Positions 11,286 through 22,126 are shown, numbered from the stretch's first letter. The stretch is 64,000 bases of DNA from Incurvaria masculella (GCA_946894095.1 OX335663.1:1240001-1304000), one strand, 5' to 3'. Made by a program: numbers and translations. Notes: generated by a model not told the origin, from the letters alone.

Positions 11286-12115
11286 ATTTTTATTTCTCGT
11301 CGAATATCCGTGTTTAAAATTATTATATGATTCCGGATAATTTCTCACATAAAAAATAGTTCTTTGTACGTACACATCATACATAGTATGCAATTTTAGG
11401 TTTTTAAACAAAGGCGTGCAAACAAGTGCGTCCCATTTAGAGTGTGTAATTATCCGAATTGCTTTCTTTTGTAGTCTAAATACTGAAACCGCTTCCAGTG
11501 AAGAACCCCAGAACTCAATGCCATAGGTCATGACAGAGTATAAATAACCGAAGTAGGCACTCTTCAGGGTATTCAAGTCACAGCATTTAGACAGGGTTCT
11601 GAGGCAATAACAAGCTTTTGTTAATTTATCACAAACATGTTGAATGTGTTTGTCCCATCGTAACTTTTGATCCAACTTGAAGCCTAAGAATATAGTAGAT
11701 GTTGCAAACGTTATGACTTCACCGTTATATTCGATAAACATCTCATCATTCACTTCATGTTTAATATTTTTCATCTTAAAATGTACACAGTGTGTTTAAG
11801 CACTATTTAACATTAACCCATTTGCTGCGAACCATTTACCCAACTCCTCAATTATTTTTGTTGTTTTTGTAAGGAGTGTTTCAATACTTTTATCAGTAAC
11901 AATTACATTTGCGTCGTCAGCGTAAATTACTATGGTTTTCGCGAGAAGTACTAGCATAGCGTCTTTTGCAATGTCATTAATAAAAATAATAAACAGCAAT
12001 GGTGCCATGATTGAGCCTTGAGGTACTCCGTAATCGGTTTCAAATAATCGTGATACAGAGTTATCGATAATTCCATTTAGTCTGTTTTTATATCTTATAT
12101 TTACGTTACTTTCTC
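11286..12115 (-). mobile_element. Second LINE RT fragment, fused to the RTE piece
   Basis: On the minus strand, 12008-11796 encodes MAPLLFIIFINDIAKD and IVIYADDANVIVTD (the YADD catalytic motif), and 11774-11285 continues with TIFLGFKLDQKLRWDKHI and SVMTYGIEFWGSSLEAV. This is the jockey/CR1-like RT core and thumb. The frame then runs straight into RTE codons (AEKWAVENSL), making a chance fusion ORF of 204 codons. An internal stop separates the two parts. Confidence 0.75.
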
Positions 12116-12119
12116 ACCC

Positions 12120-12430
12120 ACATTTTCTAACCCAACCTCATCACAAACGCATCGGAATATGTGTTCAAGACGCTTGAATGGGAAAACATGGGTATCAACG
12201 TTAGTGAATATTTTCCTCAGTCATCTTCGCTACGCCGATCACATTGTTCTTCTGTAAAATTCCCGAGTTCAGCTTTAAACCATGCTGGAAGACCTTTATA
12301 AAGCATCGATAAAGGTAGGTCTGAAGATGAACCGGGATAAACCCATGGTCATGGCGACTGAGGGTATGACGGGAGGACAAATCGTTATCGACGTAGAAGT
12401 GATCGAACAGGTTGAAGAGTACGTTTTTAC
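12120..12430 (+). mobile_element. RTE-type LINE, 5' piece of interrupted copy
   Basis: Translates in parts as VFKTLEWE, then MLEDLYKASIKVGLKMNRDK, MVMATEGMTGGQIVID and EQVEEYV, the RT region just after the catalytic aspartates. It stops where the LINE below begins and resumes at 14466 with YLGQ-type sequence. Confidence 0.75.
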
Positions 12431-14465
12431 GAAAATTTTAGTGCTTTGCGAGGTCAAATAAAAGTTAAAATGGCTATGTTACGTACAGAGTACACTAGAT
12501 CTGCAGAATTAAAGCTTCAAAAAAACTCACAGACATTCTGGGGGTATGTGCGTAGCTTACATTCTAAAGGTGGTTTTGAACCGTGTATATCTCAGCAGGG
12601 CGTACCTCACCGAGGTCCGGCTGCCGCTCAAGCCTTTGCAAATTTCTTTCAATCCGTATTCTTACCGAACATTCCAATACTGGACCCGGTTGTCGCGCAG
12701 CGGGCAGGGACGGGTGCGGGTGGAGACGCGGGCGGTAGTCGCTATGTCAATATAGCTACTATCACGAGTGCGGATGTCTGTCTCGCTCTCAGACAACTCA
12801 AGTCACGTAGTGCGATAGGTCCTGATGGTATTCCTGGCTATGTGTTGAAAGGATCTTCCGATTTTGTAAGTGTTCCTCTCCTCCATATATTCAACCTAGC
12901 TCTCGAGTCGGGTGTATATCCACAGCAATGGAAAGTGACACGAGTAACTCCGATACCTAAGGGTAGCGACAAATCAAATGCGGAGAACTATAGACCGGTA
13001 GCAGTGCTCTCAGCTGCTGCCAAGATTTTTGAATCGATTTTACACAGTTACATTTATGAGGGCACTGCACCCTACATGTCACAGGAACAGCATGGATTTA
13101 CACGAAAGCGCTCTGTCGAATCAAACTTGCTAGTCATCAGTCATTATATTTCTGAGAGTCTGGACAAAAATACACAAGTAGATGTGGTGTACTTGGACTT
13201 CCGAAAAGCATTCGACAGAGTTGATAACGATATTCTACTCCATAAACTCAGTACGGCAGGTTTCACACCTAAGCTTCTAGTATTATTCGCTGAATACCTA
13301 CGAGATCGGCGCCAGTATGTAAGGTACGGGTGCTACGAATCTGAACCTTATAATACCCGATCAGGAGTAAGTCAGGGTTCAGTCCTGTCTAGTCTCCTCT
13401 TTAATATAATGATTGATGACATTGTAGGGTTGACAAGCTTGGTGTCCTGTCTTCTATATGCTGATGATTTGAAGCTATTCTTACGTATTAAGGATGAAGC
13501 TGATTGCGAGGTTATTCAACGTACTCTTGATGTAGTGTATCAGTGGAGCATCACAAACAAACTAGCTTTTAATCCTGAAAAGTGTATAGTAGCATCATAC
13601 ACTCGCTCACTCACACCACTGATGCACGACTACCGCCTGGGTGCTAAAGGAATTCCCAGGGCGACAGAAGTTAAAGACCTCGGTGTTGTTTTTGATGCAC
13701 ACCTCACCTTCAATCCTCACATACGAGCATTAACAAAAGCCTCATTTGGCAAGCTGGGTTTCGTACTGCGAAATGCCAAAGAGTTTAAGGATCCGATCGC
13801 ACTAAAATTATTGTTTAATACGCTTGTCAGATCTAAGCTAGAAGCGGGGGCAATTGTCTGGTCTCCACATGAGGATCACTATATTCTCATGCTGGAGAAA
13901 ATTCAAAAAAGGTTCCTGAGATTTTTATATACTCAGATAAACGGGTATTACCCTTATATGTACCCAACAGCATTTTTACTCGGGATTCTGGGCTTCAACT
14001 CACTTGAACTTCGGAGATCCCGGGCATTAATGCTGTTTGGTTTCAAAATTCTGATTGGGAAAGTTGATTCGCAAGCTTTACTACAGCTGGTACTAGCACT
14101 GAACGTGCCTGATGGTTACGCTCGACGGCGGAACGCACGTTTGTTTGCCGAGATCGTGACGCGCACCCGCTCTCACTACTGGTCGCCCATATGTCTCGTC
14201 CTGAGGCTGTTCAATGCGATGCATCTGTCAACACCTGAATGTGATGTGTTTGTAAATCTGAGAAGGACGTTTGAGAGAGTGTGCACGACATTTTTGGAAG
14301 GCTATTTGAAAGTTAACTCATCCATAGTTAATTAAATGTCTGTTTTTTTTTTCTTCCATATTGAAATTAAGTTTGCTACATTTTACGCCTTGGTTTCCTG
14401 TTATGTAAAATGTATGTATTTGTCAAATAAATAAATAAATAAATAAATACAAATAAATAAATACA
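12431..14465 (+). mobile_element. 5'-truncated LINE with open RT frame, nested in RTE
   Basis: A non-LTR element inserted in the RTE copy. It begins before the RT domain, so the endonuclease is absent, and ends in a run of AAAT repeats (about 14426-14465). The reading frame at 12446-14335 is open throughout. An insertion this intact is probably among the youngest here. Confidence 0.85.
12446..14335 (+). CDS. Reverse transcriptase of a non-LTR retrotransposon, 629 codons
   Basis: Regions in order: pre-RT FWGYVRSLHSKGG (about 31-43), RT start LKSRSAIGPDGIPGYVLK (about 117-134), PIPKGSDKSNAENYRPVAVL (about 169-188), EQHGFTRKRSVESNLL, DVVYLDFRKAFDRVDNDILL (about 243-262), SGVSQGSVLSSLLFNIMIDD, catalytic LLYADDLKLF (about 338-347), thumb VKDLGVVFDAHLTF, and a C-terminal helical part. 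The YADD is intact. The APE endonuclease is missing, so the copy is not autonomous. Jockey or a relative is likely. The listed ATG is just the first in frame. Confidence 0.88.
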   Translation: MRGQIKVKMAMLRTEYTRSAELKLQKNSQTFWGYVRSLHSKGGFEPCISQQGVPHRGPAAAQAFANFFQSVFLPNIPILDPVVAQRAGTGAGGDAGGSRYVNIATITSADVCLALRQLKSRSAIGPDGIPGYVLKGSSDFVSVPLLHIFNLALESGVYPQQWKVTRVTPIPKGSDKSNAENYRPVAVLSAAAKIFESILHSYIYEGTAPYMSQEQHGFTRKRSVESNLLVISHYISESLDKNTQVDVVYLDFRKAFDRVDNDILLHKLSTAGFTPKLLVLFAEYLRDRRQYVRYGCYESEPYNTRSGVSQGSVLSSLLFNIMIDDIVGLTSLVSCLLYADDLKLFLRIKDEADCEVIQRTLDVVYQWSITNKLAFNPEKCIVASYTRSLTPLMHDYRLGAKGIPRATEVKDLGVVFDAHLTFNPHIRALTKASFGKLGFVLRNAKEFKDPIALKLLFNTLVRSKLEAGAIVWSPHEDHYILMLEKIQKRFLRFLYTQINGYYPYMYPTAFLLGILGFNSLELRRSRALMLFGFKILIGKVDSQALLQLVLALNVPDGYARRRNARLFAEIVTRTRSHYWSPICLVLRLFNAMHLSTPECDVFVNLRRTFERVCTTFLEGYLKVNSSIVN

Positions 14466-15060
14466 AGTATATCTCGGTCAAATCCTGCGGCTTCGTATAC
14501 AAGGACTGTCTTTGGAGGTTGAGCGACGGATTCAACTGGGTTGGGCTGCCTTCGGAAAGCTTAAATTCGCTCTAAGGTCTGACCTTCCGTAGAAATTTAA
14601 AGACCCGAACATATGACCAGTGCGTCCTCCCGGTTATGACATGACGTACGGGTGTGAAACGTGGACTCTGACGGTCGCCGTTGTCCAAAGGTTAAAAGTT
14701 GCCCAGCGAGCAATGGAGCGTGCAATGCTGGGAATATCGCTACGGGATATGGTACGTAAAGAGGCAATCCGCCGACGTACCAAAGTAGTCGATATTGGAC
14801 ACCGCGTGGCTAAGCTCAAATAGCAGTGGGCTGGTCACGTCAGCCGAAGAGACGACGACCGTTGGAGTTACCGTGTCCTACACTGGCGGCCGTGAACAGG
14901 CAAACGGAGTGTGGGAAGACCACTCGCCAGGTGGGAAGATGAGACAAGTGCGTCGGCGGAAAGCAGTGCTTCCGTACCGCTGAGGGCCGGGAGGACTGGA
15001 GAAGGATTGGAGAGGCGTATGTCCAGCAGTGGATGCAAACACGCTGACTGACTGACCGAC
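14466..15060 (+). mobile_element. RTE-type LINE, 3' piece of interrupted copy
   Basis: Reads RIQLGWAAFGKL, then LKTRTYDQCVLPVM, MTYGCETWTLTVAVVQRLKV, AQRAMERAMLGISLRDMVRK, RRRTKVVDIGHRVAKLKWQWAGHVSRRDDDRW-like text (broken by a TAG) and a 3' end before a CTGACTGACTGACC tail. This is the C-terminal half of an RTE LINE. Confidence 0.8.
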
Positions 15061-15128
15061 ATTGCGAAAATTGTACCCATGTTCTCGAAGCACAGGGTCC
15101 ATTTCGGTGAAGATATTCACACACACAC

Positions 15129-15176
15129 AGAGCACAGCGGTTGTGTGACACACTTGTCACACAACCGCTGTGCTCT
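15129..15176. repeat. Perfect 22-bp hairpin between RTE and Penelope pieces
   Basis: Arms 15129-15150 and 15155-15176 (core AGCACAGCGGTTGTGTGACA and its complement) with a 4-nt loop and no mismatch. Confidence 0.9.
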
Positions 15177-15179
15177 GAG

Positions 15180-15965
15180 TCTCAATGCTCTTGCGACCGA
15201 TTCCAAATGCACCCACACAAATGCACCAAAATGAGCATGATGCGAAGTAGCTTGTAGACAACGATTTGTGTGTGTCGGCTTGCGGTACACTGTGTGGCTT
15301 AGGATTCCATCCAATCGTCGAGCAAAAAGTACTTCTAAGAACGCCAAAGTGCCTACCTTCTCACAATCTACTGTATATTTTAAATTTGTGTGAACCTAAT
15401 TAAGATGAGAGATGAAAGCGTCGAGTGATTGGCGACCATGTGACCAGATTGAAATCACGTCATCCACGTACCGTACCTAAAACATTGACTTAAGAGGTGA
15501 AGTTTGCAATGTGCGGTGTTCCAGCGGTTCCATGAAAAGGTTTGCCACCACTGGTGTCACTGGTGATCCCATTGCTACACCTTCTCGCTGGATGTAGTAT
15601 TGTCCTTGCCACAGAAAGTATGTCGTAGTGAGACAATATGGCAGGAGCTTGACGCACTCAGTGTCGATGTCGTTGCTGATGACTAAGTTTCTGATGATGT
15701 CGAGGGACTCTTGGACTGGTACGTGTGTATACAGCGACTCGACGTCAAAGCTCACTAATAGATCCATGCATGCCAACTTCACTGTAGACAACAATTCCAC
15801 AAAATGGGCCGAATCTTTAACGTAGGACGACGTCTTGCCAGACAGGGGTTGAAATATTGAGGCGACATGTTTAGCGAGGAGGTAGGTAGGAGCATTTATC
15901 TGGCTGACTATTGGTCTAAGGGGGTTCCCGTCTTTGTGAATTTTAGGAAGACCGTAGAAGCACTA
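15180..15965 (-). mobile_element. Penelope-like retroelement fragment
   Basis: On the minus strand the translation runs FYGLPKIHKDGNPLRPIVSQ, INAPTYLLAKHVASIFQPLS, VKDSAHFVELLSTVK, LLVSFDVESLYTHVPVQESL, YIQREGVAMGSPVTPVVANL and RYVDDVISIW (catalytic YVDD near 15470), then AFLEVLFARR. This motif order is that of Penelope RTs. A TAG at 15477-15479 breaks the frame just before YVDD, and another stop follows near 15400. The GIY-YIG endonuclease is not seen. Confidence 0.85.
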
Positions 15966-16140
15966 TCACCGCATTTCCGCTACCACCTCGACCCACACCT
16001 ATGACTTACGACCACGGCGAGCCTAGTTGTCAGTCGTCTGCTGCGTATGAACGTGGCGGACAACCTCCTTGACAACTGAACGATCAGCTCGATACGTCGG
16101 CGAATGTCTCCTCCCGCCGCGTGAAAAGCCATATTAATTT
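15966..16140. repeat. Repeat related to the 46.6-kb hairpin
   Basis: Shares GGCGAGCCTAG, a CGTCTGCTGC core, ACCTCCTTGACAAC, and the end TGTCTCCTCCCGCCGCGTGA with the palindrome at 46628-46820. It abuts the 5' cut end of the Penelope fragment, so it may be part of the same element family. Confidence 0.5.
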
Positions 16141-16199
16141 TCAAATATATTTAACGACAACGGTAACCCCAAAAGTATCACAAGTAAGGTTATTTCTTT

Positions 16200-17060
16200 A
16201 GTTATAGCTGAAGATAGATCATTTGCCGTATTTAATACATCACAATTCACATTACGTATTTGGGTCCCCAGTGCATTAAACTCGTTTTATTGTCATTTAA
16301 AAGTAGGTTATTGGCTTCACACCATAATTTAAGTGAGTTCATAGCTTGTATAAAGGACTCCCGTAGTTCTGATATACGATTTTTTTAAATTCATGATTTG
16401 TCATCCGCACATAAAATCATATCATTATCTGTTGCGATGCAGCTTGAAATATCATTTATAACAACATATGAAACCACGGTCTTAGAACTGAACCCTGCGG
16501 TATACCCATAGTGATTGATTCTACATCAGACTTAGTACCGTTTACTTCACAATTTTGTTGTCTATTTAATATATATAATTTACAAATACCTCATTTATTT
16601 TCCCTAACACCATAAGTGTTCTAGTTTTCCTGGAAGTATTTTGTGATCTACACAGTCAAAAGCTTTTGATACATCACAGAAAATGCCGTAGGTGCTCATA
16701 GATTTAACTAGAGAAGTTAAAATAGATATTAACATCAAGGCAATGGCATCTCCTGTTGACCTACACTTACGAAATCCGAATTGATTATAATTAATAACAC
16801 TGTGAATGTAAGGACACAGGCCGATAATTTTCAACATCATTATGAGATCCCTTTTTAAGCAATGGTATTACCCTAGTAATTTTTAATAAGTTTGGAAATG
16901 TGCCATATTAAATACAATTCTAAGAGGTTCTATAATACTGCCCCATATGGACTTTAACAGATTCAAAAGTGACAGACTTCTTATTGCGTGGTAAAAATAT
17001 TTTGAGTTGCTCTAATGCGAGATTTACAATTTATTGGATGTATTTAGTTGTATCTTGAGC
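16200..17060 (-). mobile_element. Decayed LINE RT fragment
   Basis: On the minus strand, 16840-16604 gives NQFGFRKCRSTGDAIALML and YGIFCDVSKAFDCVDHKIL (RT motifs), followed after breaks by a CADD motif near 16400 in place of Y/FADD. Many stops. Jockey-like by motif text. Confidence 0.75.
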
Positions 17061-17121
17061 GACAGAAGAAAAATATTTGTTGAAATGATTTTTTTTGCAA
17101 CCATTGCACGCAAACTATCAA

Positions 17122-17702
17122 TATATCACAAATATTTCATTTTGTTTTTTTTTTACCTATCCAACGTGAGTTCAGATCAATAAAAACATCACCGGTTTAT
17201 AGATATACATATCACAAAACTGTTATATTATATTAATTTAACAATTGATGAATATAAGAACTGGGCGCATCCGACGTTCAACATGGCCGCGTAGGAAACC
17301 TGCCAGGCTGAGGGCAGCCAACCTAATTTTTTTATGAAGTATGTTCATAGGACTATCGAATGGTGGTATTGTCATCTTGTTACTCGATGACGTATTTTTT
17401 TTTATTTTTCGACATTTTAAAACCGGCCAACCTCAGAACGTGCCAGGGTAGGACGAGCCAACCTACTTTTTTTTAGCTTTTCTTGATGACCTTTACCGAT
17501 TGTGCTAGGTCTCATGTTGTTACTCGATGACGTTAAATTCTACCAAAAAAGTGATTTAATATTACCTACTGCACAAAACGTTCCAGGTTTGGGTCAGGCA
17601 ACCTAGTATTTTTAGGAAGCCTATTCTAATCCGCACAACCACAAATGGGTCCCATGTTGTTACTCGATGACGTAGGGTTGACTACGGTCCGCTCTCGTAC
17701 TA
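17122..17702 (-). repeat. Right inverted arm
   Basis: Reverse complement of the left arm over its entire length, with the same three subrepeats. Confidence 0.9.
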
Positions 17703-18044
17703 TAATGGTACCGCGATTACTGTTACTTGTAACAATGAAATCATTCCATTAAATGAAAAAAATACTTGGTATGATATTGATATGGATATCTTTGAATGAC
17801 CGAGCGTAGCGAAGGTCTCCGTTTTAATATTGGGCAAAAGACTTTCGTATGTCCGGCTGTTCTCCTTTCGCGAATCGGTTGAGAAATGCGACCTATTTCT
17901 CAACCGGTTCACGTGAAATTTTGTTCGATATTTTTACAGATTTTGAATAGTCAGTTTTTGAAAAAAATCTGTTCCTCTCAAGGAAAATAATTCAATGATA
18001 CCGTTTTAAAACTTACGCGGGACATAACTACAATATTTAGTTTG
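17703..18044. other. Unassigned
   Basis: No gene or repeat recognised between the right inverted arm and the next hairpin. Confidence 0.4.
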
Positions 18045-18168
18045 ACAGCTTACCGCGCGTGTGAGGAGCAGGACGTGCTGCTCGACGTTTCTCCTGAAGA
18101 TGGAGCCCATGTGAGGCTCCGAAACGTCAAGCAGCACGTCCTGCTCCTCACACGCGCGGTAAGCCGTC
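18045..18168. repeat. Hairpin of about 120 bp
   Basis: Arms share GCTTACCGCGCGTGTGAGGA and the following AGGACGTGCTGCT with near-perfect complement; the loop contains GAAGATGGAGCCC. Similar GAAACGT loop text occurs in the hairpin at 52.8 kb. Confidence 0.85.
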
Positions 18169-18267
18169 AAAATAAATATTGCAATGATACCGTCTTATTA
18201 CACGTGTGAATACAAAATTTATAATCAAATAAAACTTTTTCATACTAAGCAGGTACGTCGCTTATTC

Positions 18268-18363
18268 CAAGGAATGTGACATGTATGTAGTACGTATAAT
18301 CGATATGTATAATGTATCCTTGCTTCACGGTCGATTATACATACATACATGTCACATTCCTTA
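18268..18363. repeat. Hairpin with GGAATGTGACATGTATGTA arms
   Basis: Arms of about 34 bp carry AAGGAATGTGACATGTATG and its complement. Part of the same sequence (TCGCTTATTCCAAGGAATG) recurs at 28363-28387. Confidence 0.8.
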
Positions 18364-18432
18364 AAATTTATAATGTTTAAGAGTTTTCAAAAAGTGAACC
18401 TTTTTTTAGCATTGAGCACTTCGCTCAAATAA

Positions 18433-18545
18433 AAGTTCAACTGTGCTTATAAAGGAAGATCGTGGAATGGCACCTGAATTCATTCGAGAATGCGGTGTGT
18501 CTGGATAATATCATGACAGTGGGTGTGATATTAGCCATACATTAA
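18433..18545 (+). mobile_element. SINE family S, diverged 3' fragment
   Basis: GTGCTTATAAAGGAAGATCG to GTGATATTAGCCATACAT; a variant seen also at 24.4, 35.2, 37.3 and 60.6 kb, perhaps an older subfamily. Confidence 0.6.
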
Positions 18546-18639
18546 AAAGAACAATGTTTGAAAAACTGTATCTTTGGCAGGACTAGACCATTTAGATATG
18601 CGAATATGTAACAAAGTGGATGGTGATGTAATCACCGTT

Positions 18640-19873
18640 TTTGTGCCGTGTGGGTACCGGCACGTTAAAATAATACAAATGGGCCCACTGCATGTCTTCC
18701 CGTGCATGTCGTAAGAGGCGACTAAGGGATCCAGCGTGTGGTAGACCGCAAGGTCGACTGGGTACGCCACCACACTCGGTGATAAGTCACGCCGCCAAGC
18801 AGTTCGCTGTGTTCCGGCGTGGATCCCGAGAACCCAGTAGCAAGGGGGACTTAGCGACGAAGAGGAGTGGTCCAGTGACTCTAAAGCCTAATCACTGCTT
18901 GGGAGTAAGTGATCGACACGATGGCCAGGGAGACCCGGTGAAACGGGTGCCCGCTGCCCGCCCGCCGAGTAGTTCAGGGCCCGGTCTGTGCCTAACCATC
19001 ACAGAAGGCTGCACCATCACTCGGCGCATAATCTCGGAGTGGTCCGTCGTGCCGGTTGGTGACCGGACTGCCGGGGTCCCGGCGGCCAATTCCGGGGGGG
19101 ATCGGGGGCCCTTCCGTCCATCGTGTCGGCAACTCACCATCCCAGGCAGATAGTGACGAAGCCACAGAGTTGCGCTTTGACCCCAAATCTGCGTTACTAG
19201 TCCCCTGTGCAACCTCACACCAACACCAACAATGAAAACACAAATAAAAAGGAAGAACGTTAATTCAGCGGTGCACAACCCCGGCACCTTTCGCGCAGAT
19301 TTCGCGAACATACGGGGGCTGCACACCAATTTGAATGCCGTGCACCTGCACCTGGAGCAGATGAAGCCGGCCATGCTCTTCCTTACGGATACACAAATAT
19401 CACGACCTGCCGACACGTCGTACCTGCACTATCCTGGCTTTACCTTGGAAGAATCTTTCCGTCCAAAGGCCGGGGTGTGCCTGTTCGTCAGGTCTGATAT
19501 TTGCTGTCGCCGTCTTCATTGCATGGAGGACCCCGAACACTCCGTACTTTGGGTCCACGTTGACATGGGGACGGACACGCGGCTGTACGCGTGCTTGTAC
19601 AGACCGCATAACGGGGACAGGGAGCTTACTCGACTTCTGGAGTACCTGAGCAAAGCGGCAGACGACGCACAGGCGAGGTTCCCCTTTAGCAGAGTTGGTC
19701 TTTCTGGGAGATTTTAACGCGCACCATGCGCTGTGGCTAGGCTCCGAAAAGACTGACTTTGCTGGTAGGGCTGTGCGCAGCTTCGCTCTGGCGCACAATC
19801 TGACTCACCTGACGTCGGGCACCTTAAGATGTCCAGGCGTACGCCATATGCCGCGCTTAACATAAAAAAAAAG
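18640..19873 (+). mobile_element. Internally deleted LINE: 5'UTR, endonuclease, 3' tail
   Basis: A GC-rich leader (18640-19230) precedes an APE-type endonuclease frame at 19232-19717. Motifs: NIRGLHTNLNAVHLHLEQ, LFLTDTQISRP (the usual catalytic Glu is Asp here), AGVCLFVRSDI, VLWVHVDMG and YACLYRPHNGD. At about 19690 the frame shifts; the next frame holds VFLGDFNAHHALWLGSEKTD, the second catalytic part. After about 19815 the sequence jumps to a 3' end (GCGTACGCCATATGCCGCGC) and poly(A) at 19863-19871. RT is absent. The same 3' end is found at 4345-4404. Confidence 0.8.
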
Positions 19874-22126
19874 TAATAGGGTCTTATTTAAGAAATAAAA
19901 ATAAAATCATTGCTAACAAAGCTAAAACTTTTATTATCATTGGTAATTTTAAAGATATTCGTTGCACCACCAACGTCACAAAATCCAGGCTTTAAACGAC
20001 CATCAATACTTGATTATTTTATGTATTTAATGGAAGGACATTACCGTTATCTCTTATTTTATTATATATTATTAGATTTCTTATTTATTCATATTATTTT
20101 CAAAATTTGATTACCATGCTTCACATGTAGATGTCGCTGAAACTCAAATTAATCGTCAATCCTTTTTTTTAAACTACGTAATCTAAATTCGATATTGATC
20201 AGATTTTTCAAGTTTTTTTATTAATTTTAAATCGGTCGAAATGCTTTTCAAAAAAATATTGAAATTTTATATGGATAAAAAATATTGAAATTTTATATGG
20301 ATGGAAAATATACTGTTTCGACATATTAAAATGCGAATATCTCGTAAAAAACTGGTCAGATTTGAATGCGGTTTTCACCATTTAAGACAACACGTAAAAA
20401 AATTTGCTTTAAAAAAAGGAATGACGTCGAATACACTCCTTTTAGATCCTGATGTGGGGAACGCATTAGAAATCCATTTCATGGGCATGCGAGACAAACA
20501 TCGAGTAAAGAAGGACGGAAGTGGAGACCTGAACTAATCAGTATAGCGGCAGCGTCGCGTCGCTCAGGAATTCACTCAATTCTGATGTTCTTGAGTCCAA
20601 CGATACTATGTAATGTAATAAGAGCAGAGGGGCGTTACCGTGGTAAATTTACAGGCAAATTAGTTTATGAATCTGACGTTTCGTTTCATTTTGTACCATG
20701 TATTATTAGTATTAAATTTCAGTTCACTCGGCCAAATAACACGTTGTTTAAGAGTTAACATGGTAAAAACGTAAAATTTTATTGTTTACTTTACAGTTCA
20801 CCCAGGGAGTTAATTTATCATGTTAACTATTCACAGTTCAAGTTAGTACTGTTCAAGTTGTGTTCGCCACTATCGTCTTTCCCACCAGTATTATTTTCTA
20901 TGGTCCTTCCTAGCTCGTTCACTCAATACTATTCATAACATCGTCCATAGATATTTCAATAGATACATTGAACATGTACGACATTGGGTGCTGCTACCTC
21001 TCGATTTTCGTTATTGGTGCGGCCCTGAAACAAAAAATAATATGTTGTTCGTAATTTGGACTCTCCGCAAAACTCCTAATAAATTATTAAATTTTCCGCC
21101 AGGGTTCCACGCCGGGACCTTCCTTATATTGCACGGATACTTTGAACTGGATGAGTAACACCGAATATTATCAGGCTTGGCCATATTTCATTCAATGCTA
21201 TGGTACTGGGATTAACCTACCACCTAATAAGTGAGGAAGAGGACCTACAGTTTTACGCGGAATCCGAATGATGAACGACGAATCCCTAAGTCGCCTCTTA
21301 CGAAATGGAGCGGAAAAATGCACAGGCTCAAATTGTAATCTCCAAAGTGGTCTCATTCCTCCATCCAATTTGTTTGCGTATTTAACTATTTCATTTTGGT
21401 TCTACAAAATATACAATATTTTTTCTTTCATGTTTTCTTCCAGGTTACGGAACGAATAACACCAGCGAACATGAAAGTACAGGAGGCATAGCTACCGAAA
21501 CTCGTGTGGGCGGCGTAGGAACTTAACATTTTTTTATGCAATCTGACATGGAGCTAAACCATATAACTACCGTTGGCGTAACCGTAATGGCGGTAGCGCC
21601 AGCGAGTGAGTTCGCTTACGAATTAGTTTACTACTGCGAGTTTCTCGAGTTAATCAGAATTTAGATGTTGGGCATCAATAATTCGGAACTATAGGCGTAA
21701 TAATAGGCGCGTGAGGCGCACGTAAACATAACAGATGACGCAGCAGTCAGGTTACACAATATAGCTTACTGCTACAGAACTAACATCCAGAGAGGGAATG
21801 CGGCCAGTCTTTTGGGCACCCTGCCGCCTGGCAGCGATATGGCTGAAATTTATTATTTGTTATAAATTTGTGTAATTTTAGGAATAGTTTAATTTATAGG
21901 ATAATGTATAATATTTTAGTTTTTAATTTCTTTGTTGATTTTGTTGATAAGTTATTGAACTAAATATACAGACTATTTCGTATACTGAAAAAAATCTAAC
22001 AACAGATAGACTATTTCCATTAACTCGTGGCTACGCTACGCTATCGCCATACGAATTAGTTTTGATCGCTAAGATAACATGTATAAAAAGCAGCCTCTGG
22101 ACTGTGAAGAAACATCCCCTTTGATT
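19874..22126. other. Unassigned AT-rich stretch
   Basis: Apart from the SINE piece at 21105-21270 nothing is recognised. A 78-codon frame at 20301-20537 shows no family features and sits in AT-rich DNA. Confidence 0.4.
21105..21270 (-). mobile_element. SINE family S, old subfamily fragment
   Basis: GGGACCTTCCTTATATTGCA, CATTCAATGCTATGGTAC and GACCTACAGTTTTACGCGGA in the SINE order. Confidence 0.65.

Larger units (their letters stand above)
8753..17702. mobile_element. Large element or locus bounded by 580-bp inverted arms
   Basis: Arms 8753-9332 and 17122-17702 are reverse complements with scattered differences. The outer ends both read TAGTACGAGAGCGG inward, and TAA lies directly outside each (8750-8752 and 17703-17705), a possible 3-bp target duplication. 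Each arm has three subrepeats about 140 bp apart, each with ACGTCATCGAGTAACA and a later TAGGTTG...CCTGG.ACGTT. The 7.8 kb between the arms is filled with other elements and holds no transposase that I can see. Either one foldback-like transposon spans all this, or two copies of a 580-bp repeat sit in opposite orientation. Confidence 0.6.

Noticed and set aside
12431..14465. Full-length autonomous LINE
   Set aside because: Starts inside ORF2 upstream of RT; no endonuclease or ORF1.
18892..19416. 174-codon minus frame
   Set aside because: Antisense shadow of the LINE leader and endonuclease, in GC-rich DNA with few stops.
20301..20537. 78-codon plus frame with a basic HHLRQHVKKF segment
   Set aside because: AT-rich, preceded by a short repeated AATATTGAAATTTTATATGG, no family and no splice context.
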